From: Bacteroidota bacterium | GTDB lineage: Bacteria; Bacteroidota; Rhodothermia; Rhodothermales; UBA10348 | Direction: 5' to 3' | Length of the DNA: 8,322 nucleotides | NCBI GenBank assembly: GCA_004356265.1 | Contig: SMXK01000071.1 | Span: 1-8,322 of the forward strand | Shown: positions 1 to 5,576 of the stretch, piece after piece | How the letters are laid out: the number at the start of each line of letters is the position of its first letter | Position numbering within the stretch: the stretch's first letter is position 1 | Made by a program: the position numbers and the translations under genes | The notes under the pieces: generated by a model | Databases searched by the model: none | Seen by the model: only the letters and a program-made list of their open reading frames with translations | Told to the model about the DNA's origin: nothing

Positions 1-389
1 CCATGCGTTGGCTTGCGACAGATGCTTTGTCGGCCGGAACGGGAGGTTATCCGGATCCTGACTTTATTCAATTCGCTTCGGAATTGCACAGCCCTTCGGA
101 TGCATTTGCCGCATTTTACCTGCCGACTGCAATCGCCAGCCATCTTTTGGGTCTTCCACTTGAAACCGTAGAAATTCAGGCGGTAACAGACGATTTCGGG
201 GGTGATTTGGACATGTTTCCTGTTCCGACAGATATCGTGAATGCCCCTGCATACGTTAGAAATCTTGCAAAAGCATTCCTTGCCGGTCAGCCGTGGTATG
301 AATGGAATCTGCAAAACAATGGTGCCAGCAATACTGTCCAGTCTTTTGTACAGTTGATCTTGAAATACCCGGAATTTCAGCTCACATGA
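1..389 (+). CDS. C-terminal end of a DUF1800 family protein (5'-partial)
   Basis: Only the last 128 residues or so are present. The frame is open to the left edge, so the methionine codon at 3-5 is probably internal; DUF1800 proteins usually run to several hundred residues. The ending 'ILKYPEFQLT' resembles the conserved end of DUF1800 proteins (typically '...L.LPEFQL.'), and 'SPSDAFAAFYLP' resembles the family's 'SVFNFFRP'-like segment. The stretch 'AGQPWYEWNLQNNG' is not a motif I can assign. The strongest support is context: the next gene on the same strand encodes DUF1501, and the two families occur together very often in Bacteroidota and Planctomycetes. The function of DUF1800 is unknown; members are generally exported. 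No T9SS sorting domain follows the conserved end. The family call is probable, not certain. Confidence 0.6.
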   Translation, partial: MRWLATDALSAGTGGYPDPDFIQFASELHSPSDAFAAFYLPTAIASHLLGLPLETVEIQAVTDDFGGDLDMFPVPTDIVNAPAYVRNLAKAFLAGQPWYEWNLQNNGASNTVQSFVQLILKYPEFQLT

Positions 390-421
390 GGTACGCTTGA
401 GAATCAACTCCCACAGATTTT

Positions 422-441
422 GCGCTTTGCAGTTAAAGCGC
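422..441 (+). other. 7-bp perfect hairpin between the DUF1800 and DUF1501 genes
   Basis: GCGCTTT (422-428) and AAAGCGC (435-441) form a perfect 7-bp stem with a 6-base loop, starting 33 bases after the upstream stop codon and ending 52 bases before the downstream start. No T-run follows on the plus strand, so it does not look like a classical intrinsic terminator. It could be an mRNA processing or stability element that sets the relative expression of the two genes, or chance. The rest of the 104-base gap shows no clear promoter and no Shine-Dalgarno sequence before the ATG at 494. Confidence 0.3.
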
Positions 442-493
442 CCTGTATCAGTCAGCCTCAGCCAATTGTTTTTAAGCTACGTGTTATTAAGTT

Positions 494-2116
494 ATGTGTA
501 ATCACATCGAAGATGAGTCGAAACGGGCCATTTCGTTAACCGAGGGGCACGCTCACGACGAAGATCATTCTACCTGGAGCCGACGTCAGTTTATGCAGGG
601 ACTCGGCCTTGCAGCCGCCGGAGCCGCTATTTCCGTGGCAGGAACGCCCATTCGAGCGCTCGCCGGAACGCCGCTATTACAGCAAATTTACAATAGTGAC
701 TCCGACCGTGTCCTGGTGATGATTCAGCTGAGTGGTGGAAACGACGGTTTAAACACAATCATACCTGTCACGAATGACCTCTATTACAATGCCCGCCCGT
801 CGCTGGCAATTCCTGCGAACCAGACGATTTCGATATCGCCCGAGTACGGGATGAATGCGGCGATGGCGCCCTTGGAATCGGTGTTTGGCGACGGAAATAT
901 GGCAATTATCCAGGGAATAGGATACCCGTCGCCAAAACTCTCGCATTTTCAGTCTACAGATGTTTGGGTGACTGGCAACGATTTCGAGTCTCTGGGAAAT
1001 ACCGGGTGGTCCGGTCGGTCACTGGAGAAAATGTATCCGGATGCTCAGGCTGAACCGCTTCAGTATCCTCTGGCGATGCAAGTTGGTGGCAATTCTCCCT
1101 TGTTATTTCAGGGTCTGGATTCCCATTTGGGGATGTCGCTTTTAAACGTTGAATTGTTCAGTCAAATTGCGAATACCGGTAAGGCATTTGACGAGAATAA
1201 CGTCCCCCCAGGTAACGCCGGAAACGAGATATCATTTGTTCGTTCTATCGCAAATGACTCGTATCTGTATGCGTCAGCAATTCAGACAGCAGCTCAGAGC
1301 GGAACCAATGACGTCGAATACCCGGATTCATCTCTGGGTGAAAACCTGGCCGTTATCGCGCAGATGATCAAAGGAAATCTTGGTACGCGAATATACCACG
1401 TCAACTTGTCTGGATTTGACACGCACTCGAATCAACTCAGTCGACACACCACCTTATTGGACAACCTGTCCAGAAGCGTGGCCGCTTTTCTTGAGGATCT
1501 TCAGGTTTCAGGATACCAGGACAATGCGCTGGTGATGACCTTTTCTGAGTTCGGCCGTAGAATTGATCAGAACGGCTCGGCTGGTACCGATCATGGTACG
1601 GCAGCGCCATTATTTCTATTCGGGCCAGGCGTGGCCGGTGGAATCTTCGGTGAACATTCCAACCTCGAAGACGTCGATCAATCCGGAAATATGGAGCACA
1701 CTACTGATTTCCGACGTGTGTACGCCACCGTTTTAAATGATTGGTTCGGCATTTCTGAATCCGACGTGGCGGCTGTTTTTGGTTCGGTTTATGATATGAT
1801 TCCATTCATCGAAAACCCGTCGACAGTCTCTACGGACACCCCCGGAATACCCCAATCGTTCACACTCGAACAGAATTACCCGAATCCGTTTAACCCGACC
1901 ACTCGGATCCGATTCACGCTGGATGAACCAGGAATGACCAAATTGTATGTTTTTGACATTGCAGGGCGGAAAATCAGGGCGATTGTGGATGCCACTCTTG
2001 CCGCTGGCACCCACGAAGTTGAGTTCAACTCTACCGGCTTGGCGAGCGGTACCTATTTGTACCGACTGCAAACTCCCTCGGGCAGCCTGACCAGGAGAAT
2101 GACACTTCTGCGATAA
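494..2116 (+). CDS. DUF1501 family exported protein with Tat signal and T9SS-type C-terminal sorting domain
   Basis: This 540-aa protein has three parts. Residues 1-57 form a twin-arginine export signal: 'SRRQFMQG' with RR at 30-31, then an Ala/Gly-rich hydrophobic core ending near 'RALAGTP'. Residues 70-445 are the DUF1501 domain, a family related in fold to alkaline phosphatases and sulfatases. It shows 'SGGNDGLN' (80-87), 'SHFQSTD' (150-156), 'FDTH' (308-311), 'EFGRR' (352-356) and 'TDHG' (365-368); the Asp, His and Glu in these are candidate metal ligands by inference. Residues 455-540 form a T9SS type A-like or FlgD-like sorting domain with 'EQNYPNPFNPTT' and the ending 'YLYRL...LTRRMTLLR'. 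An in-frame TAA at 488-490 fixes the N-terminus at or after 494, and the 'MCNHIE...GHAHDEDH' leader matches many Bacteroidota DUF1501 proteins. The biochemical function of the family is unknown. It is probably co-transcribed with the upstream DUF1800 gene. Confidence 0.9.
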   Translation: MCNHIEDESKRAISLTEGHAHDEDHSTWSRRQFMQGLGLAAAGAAISVAGTPIRALAGTPLLQQIYNSDSDRVLVMIQLSGGNDGLNTIIPVTNDLYYNARPSLAIPANQTISISPEYGMNAAMAPLESVFGDGNMAIIQGIGYPSPKLSHFQSTDVWVTGNDFESLGNTGWSGRSLEKMYPDAQAEPLQYPLAMQVGGNSPLLFQGLDSHLGMSLLNVELFSQIANTGKAFDENNVPPGNAGNEISFVRSIANDSYLYASAIQTAAQSGTNDVEYPDSSLGENLAVIAQMIKGNLGTRIYHVNLSGFDTHSNQLSRHTTLLDNLSRSVAAFLEDLQVSGYQDNALVMTFSEFGRRIDQNGSAGTDHGTAAPLFLFGPGVAGGIFGEHSNLEDVDQSGNMEHTTDFRRVYATVLNDWFGISESDVAAVFGSVYDMIPFIENPSTVSTDTPGIPQSFTLEQNYPNPFNPTTRIRFTLDEPGMTKLYVFDIAGRKIRAIVDATLAAGTHEVEFNSTGLASGTYLYRLQTPSGSLTRRMTLLR

Positions 2117-2139
2117 TGCTGCTGATGTAATTGCGTGTC
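2101..2139. terminator. weak bulged hairpin in the convergent gap (possible terminator)
   Basis: GACAC (2101-2105) can pair with GTGTC (2135-2139), and inside it GCGAT (2110-2114) can pair with ATTGC (2130-2134) with one G-U pair, leaving a 4-base bulge and a 15-base loop. It spans the end of the DUF1501 gene and the 23-base gap before the stop codon of the converging acyl-CoA dehydrogenase gene. Neither strand has a proper T-run. It is the only candidate terminator structure I see here, and it is weak. Confidence 0.15.
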
Positions 2140-4200
2140 CTACTTTCCTTTGATCTCCTTACGGATATCAGCATCATCGACAAACCCGTCTCCGGCGCTT
2201 ACCGGTTTGATAACAGGTGAGGTCGAACTCGTTTGTTTGTCTTCCACTTTGAAAGACTTAAACAGTTCGGGCCTTACTTTCTTTCCGGTTCCTTTCGCAA
2301 TAGGCGATTCTTCGTGGATGTAAAAGTCTTTATTGGGGAGCGAGTCGTTATGTTGACGAGCGGCCTCTGCAGCTCTGGCCATGCTGACATCTGATCTGGA
2401 CCGGATGTCCCCCAGGTTTTCGTTCACCATTTTCTCCAACAGATCAAAGGCGTGCTCAAAAGCGGTGGAATCTCTCATGTATTCCAGCGACCGTTTGCTC
2501 GATCTGACCAGCGAGTCCATTTTCGCCAGCGACGCAGATAATGCGAACAGATAAACAGCACTGTTCGCCAGTCTGGCCTGAACCGTCTGTTTAGTAACGA
2601 TATCCTCGCGATACCACTTACTCGCCATTTTGAACATGTGCGAATGTTTGCGGATCAAACGAGACAAGCGACCCGAATATTCCGAAAGAGATTCGTCAAC
2701 AGTCTCAATTCTCGGTGCAGACGGACGAATTCCCGCAAAAAGCTGCGCAGCCAGGGGAATTGCACGCCTGAGAAATCGCGGATCAGCAAGGTTCGAAGCG
2801 ATCCTGCGAATGTTTGCGCGAGTATCACGCTCTGAATCCCAGTTTACAGCGTCCTGGATACCGAACATCTGTTCTGCCAGTTGTTTGCCGCCGTATGCGA
2901 AGATGAACGGTAACATGACTTCGTTCGAACCTTCCACGATCCTGTGAATTCGATTATCTCGCCAGACGCGCTCGAGTTCATTTTCGGCTACATATCCTTC
3001 ACCACCCATGATTTCCATGGCGTCATCGATCACCAGCCAGCCTAATTCCGAACACAGTACTTTAGTAATAGCCGTTTCGACCATGATGTCAGAATCTCCC
3101 CGATCCAACATTCCGGTCATTAAATACAGCGCTGCGTCCATCGCAAAACAATAGGCAGACATGCGTGCAATGCGCATCTGGACAAGCTCAAAATCAGCCA
3201 GAGGGCGTTCAAACTGATATCGCGTCTGGACCCATTTGATACTCTGATCCATGGCTCGTTTCGCCCCACCTGTAACACCGGCCGAAAGTGTACAACGACC
3301 GAAATTCAGGCACGTAAGTGCAACCTGAAGGCCGCGCCCCTCTTTGTGTAATACGTTCTCTCGAGGCACCCGGACATCCGTGAACCGAATTCGTGCCTGC
3401 CATGTACCGCGAATGCCGGTTTTACTCCGATTGTTCTCAAAAACGTCTATTCCGTCCATGTCGGGCGTGCAAATCAGAGCAGTAACCGCTTCCTTTTCCT
3501 TCCCTGTCTTTGGATCAACGACCATTTGCTTTGCCATAACGGTATAAACACCGCTTATCGCTCCAGACGTGCTCCACTTTTTCTCGCCGTTCAGGATGAA
3601 ATATTTTCCATCCTCCGATAATACACAACGCGTTTCCTGACCTGCAGCGTCTGATCCCACGTTCGGTTCAGACAGGCAAAAAGCTGAAAGATATTGTCGG
3701 GCAACTCCTGGAAGGAATACTTTTTTCTGCTCTTCTGTGCCAAACAGCATAATCGCTTTGCAGCCGATCGACTGGTGCGCAGAGACCATTACCGCGCTGG
3801 ATCCACAATACGCGCCCAGCATCTCCAGCACCCGGTTGTAACTCGATATACCGAGATTAAGTCCACCATATTCAACAGGCACGGTCATGCCCATTACGCC
3901 CATATCGAACAACTTGTCGATGCACCACTGTGGGATTCGCTCTTCCTGATCAATCTGAATGCTGGGATGCTCGTTCTTCAAGTAATCCTCAAGGATCACC
4001 AACAAAGCGTCGCACTCAGCTTTTTCATCAGCGGAGACTTCTGGATAAGGCACGACCATTTCTTCCTGAAAACGACCCCAGAACATGTTTTTGGCGAAGC
4101 CCATCGTTTCAGGCTCCGGACCCATCATTTTTTCAATATCAGCAATTAACTTTAGATCTCTTGCTGACACGTTCTTAAGCTTCAGATTGTCGAATCCCAT
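2140..4200 (-). CDS. acyl-CoA dehydrogenase, long VLCAD/ACAD9-like type
   Basis: This 686-aa FAD enzyme is predicted to oxidise acyl-CoA to trans-2-enoyl-CoA in fatty-acid beta-oxidation, passing electrons to an electron-transfer flavoprotein. The N-terminal helical domain spans about 60-170 ('PVEYGG' at 108-113). The beta domain contains 'CLSEPNVGSDAAG' (175-187), the first family signature except for Val181 where a small residue is usual. The C-terminal helical domain has the second signature from Glu396 to Asp415 ('MGGEGYVAENELERVWRD'). It also has 'RIVEGSNEVM' (420-429), where Glu423 sits at the catalytic-base position of VLCAD and MCAD. About 250 more residues follow, as in VLCAD/ACAD9, which are longer than the common 380-aa enzymes. 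The last 65 or so are charged and low in complexity. A TAG lies 9 bases upstream in frame, so the N-terminus cannot extend beyond 4200. Chain-length preference cannot be read from sequence. No other beta-oxidation gene is adjacent. Confidence 0.93.
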   Translation of the reverse strand: MGFDNLKLKNVSARDLKLIADIEKMMGPEPETMGFAKNMFWGRFQEEMVVPYPEVSADEKAECDALLVILEDYLKNEHPSIQIDQEERIPQWCIDKLFDMGVMGMTVPVEYGGLNLGISSYNRVLEMLGAYCGSSAVMVSAHQSIGCKAIMLFGTEEQKKVFLPGVARQYLSAFCLSEPNVGSDAAGQETRCVLSEDGKYFILNGEKKWSTSGAISGVYTVMAKQMVVDPKTGKEKEAVTALICTPDMDGIDVFENNRSKTGIRGTWQARIRFTDVRVPRENVLHKEGRGLQVALTCLNFGRCTLSAGVTGGAKRAMDQSIKWVQTRYQFERPLADFELVQMRIARMSAYCFAMDAALYLMTGMLDRGDSDIMVETAITKVLCSELGWLVIDDAMEIMGGEGYVAENELERVWRDNRIHRIVEGSNEVMLPFIFAYGGKQLAEQMFGIQDAVNWDSERDTRANIRRIASNLADPRFLRRAIPLAAQLFAGIRPSAPRIETVDESLSEYSGRLSRLIRKHSHMFKMASKWYREDIVTKQTVQARLANSAVYLFALSASLAKMDSLVRSSKRSLEYMRDSTAFEHAFDLLEKMVNENLGDIRSRSDVSMARAAEAARQHNDSLPNKDFYIHEESPIAKGTGKKVRPELFKSFKVEDKQTSSTSPVIKPVSAGDGFVDDADIRKEIKGK

Positions 4201-4443
4201 AACCGTCTAATAAAATTTGATCTGGATACTATGCTAATTTGCAGACGTTCGGCATAAACAGCATTGTCGAACATAGATACAGAATCGGTATCCAAGCGAT
4301 TTTTTAATTGTCGGGTTTTAGACGATATCCGACGTTGAAGGTTTATCAAGATCTCCGTAATTGCCTTCAGATCTCGCGTCAATATATATGGCTATATTCG
4401 GCATACAGTAATCAATTTTAAATGTAGAATTCGGTTCAATCTT
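4201..4443. promoter_or_regulatory. divergent intergenic region between the acyl-CoA dehydrogenase gene and pyrF
   Basis: This 243-base AT-rich gap must hold promoters for both outward-facing genes. For pyrF, TTGCCT (4361-4366) followed 16 bases later by TATATA (4383-4388) is a weak sigma70-like candidate. TATATTCG (4393-4400) is one mismatch from the Bacteroidota -7 consensus TAnnTTTG, and on the minus strand a similar TATGTTCG lies near 4249-4256. The 9-mer TTCGGCATA occurs twice in the same orientation (4248-4256 and 4397-4405). AATCG (4283-4287) and CGATT (4297-4301) form a 5-bp stem followed by further T bases on the plus strand. None of these elements is strong on its own. No convincing gene is seen in the gap, and neither flanking start has a clear Shine-Dalgarno sequence. 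Confidence 0.5.
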
Positions 4444-5271
4444 TTGAGATTCAGAGATAAGCTTCATTCCAGACAACAGTTTACCGGTGCATCTCTATGC
4501 GTCGGCCTTGATCCGGACCTGGGTCGATTGCCTGCATCTTTGCTCGAAAAAATGTCACCTGATGAGGCCGTACGGCAATTCTGTGTCTCAATAATCGAGT
4601 CAACGGCCTCATTTGCGTCAGCGTACAAGCTGAATCTGGCGTTTTTTGAAGCACTGGGTCGGCACGGGCCCGCAGTGCTTGAAGATGTACTGGACGTGAT
4701 CCCTGAGGAGATTATTACGATTGCCGATGCCAAACGAGGTGACATCGGCAATTCCGCGAGGTTTTACGCAAAAGCGCTTCTCGAAGATCTAAACTTTGAT
4801 TCGATCACTGTCGCCCCATATATGGGATCCGATTCAATCAGACCCTTCCTGATGTTCTCCGGGAAGGTTGCATTCGTACTCGCGCGTACCTCGAATCCGG
4901 GAGGAAATGACTATCAGCTGCTGGAGACCGATGGCGTGCCTCTGTACCATCGAGTTGCGGCTGATTGTGTCCGATTGGGAGCCGAATCACCAGGTGCTGC
5001 GGGCCTGGTTGTCGGTGCAACGGATCTGGATAGCCTGGCTTCTCTCCGCATTCTCTGTCCTGAAACACCTTTCCTTATTCCGGGCGTCGGAGTCCAGGGC
5101 GCTTCCGCGTCTGACGTCTTTGCCGCGGCCGGGAGCGGCCCGCTTCTCATCAACAGCAGCAGGAAAATTATTTACGCCTCCACCGGACCCGACTTTGCAG
5201 ACGCTGCGGCAACAGCCGCCAGATCTCTATGCCGGGAGCTCACAGAGGCCGCAGGCCGCATTGTGTCATGA
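4444..5271 (+). CDS. pyrF: orotidine 5'-phosphate decarboxylase (type 2)
   Basis: This 275-aa cytosolic enzyme catalyses the last step of de novo pyrimidine synthesis, OMP to UMP plus CO2. Its length fits the type 2 (about 270-aa) subfamily. Visible motifs are 'CVGLDPD' (19-25), 'YKLNLAFFEALG' (61-72, Lys62 conserved but Leu63 where Pro is usual), and the catalytic 'DAKRGDIGNSA' (95-105) with the Asp95/Lys97/Asp100 array. Further along are 'APYMGSDS' (124-131), 'RTSNPGG' (148-154), 'IPGVGVQG' (212-219), and 'NSSRKIIYAS' (237-246), where Arg240 is the likely phosphate ligand. The start is TTG at 4444. No in-frame ATG or GTG that could replace it lies close by, and the N-terminus 'MRFRDKLHSRQ' lines up with the usual start of PyrF proteins ahead of 'LCVGLDPD'. 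The stop overlaps the next gene's start (ATGA, 5268-5271), so the two are probably co-transcribed and translationally coupled. Confidence 0.95.
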   Translation: MRFRDKLHSRQQFTGASLCVGLDPDLGRLPASLLEKMSPDEAVRQFCVSIIESTASFASAYKLNLAFFEALGRHGPAVLEDVLDVIPEEIITIADAKRGDIGNSARFYAKALLEDLNFDSITVAPYMGSDSIRPFLMFSGKVAFVLARTSNPGGNDYQLLETDGVPLYHRVAADCVRLGAESPGAAGLVVGATDLDSLASLRILCPETPFLIPGVGVQGASASDVFAAAGSGPLLINSSRKIIYASTGPDFADAAATAARSLCRELTEAAGRIVS

Positions 5272-5564
5272 TCATTCGAATTGTACAGCTTACGTTTCAC
5301 CCCGACCGCGCGGCTGACTTCATAGAGTTGTTTGACAAAACCTCCCATCTGATCAGGTCCTCAGATGGGTGCAGACATGTTGAACTATGGCGCCACAAAC
5401 AGTACGACAATATCTTTTCGACATATAGCTTGTGGGACTCTGAAGACCATTTAAACAGGTATCGAGCCAGCGATTTATTTAAACAAATCTGGGGCGAGAC
5501 TAAAATCTGGTTCGCAGCACCTCCAGTAGCCAGCAGTTTCGAGAGCATCCGTACGGTTGATTAG
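5268..5564 (+). CDS. small ABM-domain (antibiotic biosynthesis monooxygenase-like) protein
   Basis: This is a 98-aa single-domain protein of the dimeric alpha/beta-barrel (ferredoxin-like) fold. The sequence opens with the strand 'MIIRIVQLTF' and a helix 'ADFIELFDKTSHLIR', then 'GCRHVELWRH' (34-43), 'NIFSTYSLWDSEDHLNRYR' (48-66) and 'FKQIWGETKIWFAAPP' (71-86). That order, with the '(F)xTYSxWxSExxLxxYR' core, is characteristic of small ABM proteins in Bacteroidota. Family members include quinone-type monooxygenases and heme-degrading enzymes, but most are uncharacterised, so no substrate is assigned. The start at 5268 is chosen because it overlaps the pyrF stop as ATGA and begins exactly at the first conserved strand. 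An upstream ATG at 5229 would add 13 non-conserved residues that overlap pyrF. It ends 12 bases from the converging receptor gene. Why it is coupled to pyrF is unclear. Confidence 0.85.
   Translation: MIIRIVQLTFHPDRAADFIELFDKTSHLIRSSDGCRHVELWRHKQYDNIFSTYSLWDSEDHLNRYRASDLFKQIWGETKIWFAAPPVASSFESIRTVD
5344..5369 (+). other. 9-bp perfect hairpin inside the ABM gene
   Basis: CCCATCTGA (5344-5352) and TCAGATGGG (5361-5369) are perfect inverted repeats around an 8-base loop, about 75 bases after the ABM start codon (around codons 26-34). No T-run follows on either strand. It might act as an mRNA structure, or as part of the 3' end of antisense read-through from the converging receptor operon. A stem of this length can also occur by chance in a window this size. 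Confidence 0.25.
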
Positions 5565-5576
5565 GAGCCACGCCAA

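Noticed and set aside
3694..4149. A 151-codon plus-strand open frame opposite the acyl-CoA dehydrogenase gene
   Set aside because: It is a shadow of conserved catalytic-domain coding sequence, with an irregular His/Phe-rich composition and no domain.
4283..4305. AATCG...CGATT followed by T bases, resembling an intrinsic terminator
   Set aside because: The stem is only 5 AT-rich pairs with a 9-base loop, and no plus-strand transcript is expected to end there.
4182..4382. A 66-codon minus-strand frame overlapping the acyl-CoA dehydrogenase start
   Set aside because: It ends inside the dehydrogenase gene in another frame, resembles no protein I know, and lies in AT-rich intergenic sequence.
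5229..5267. A longer ABM protein starting at ATG 5229
   Set aside because: The 13 extra residues precede the conserved first strand and overlap pyrF; the ATGA overlap at 5268 is the more natural start.
4868..5317. A 149-codon plus-strand frame overlapping pyrF and the ABM gene
   Set aside because: It is out of frame with two well-supported genes and shows no domain.
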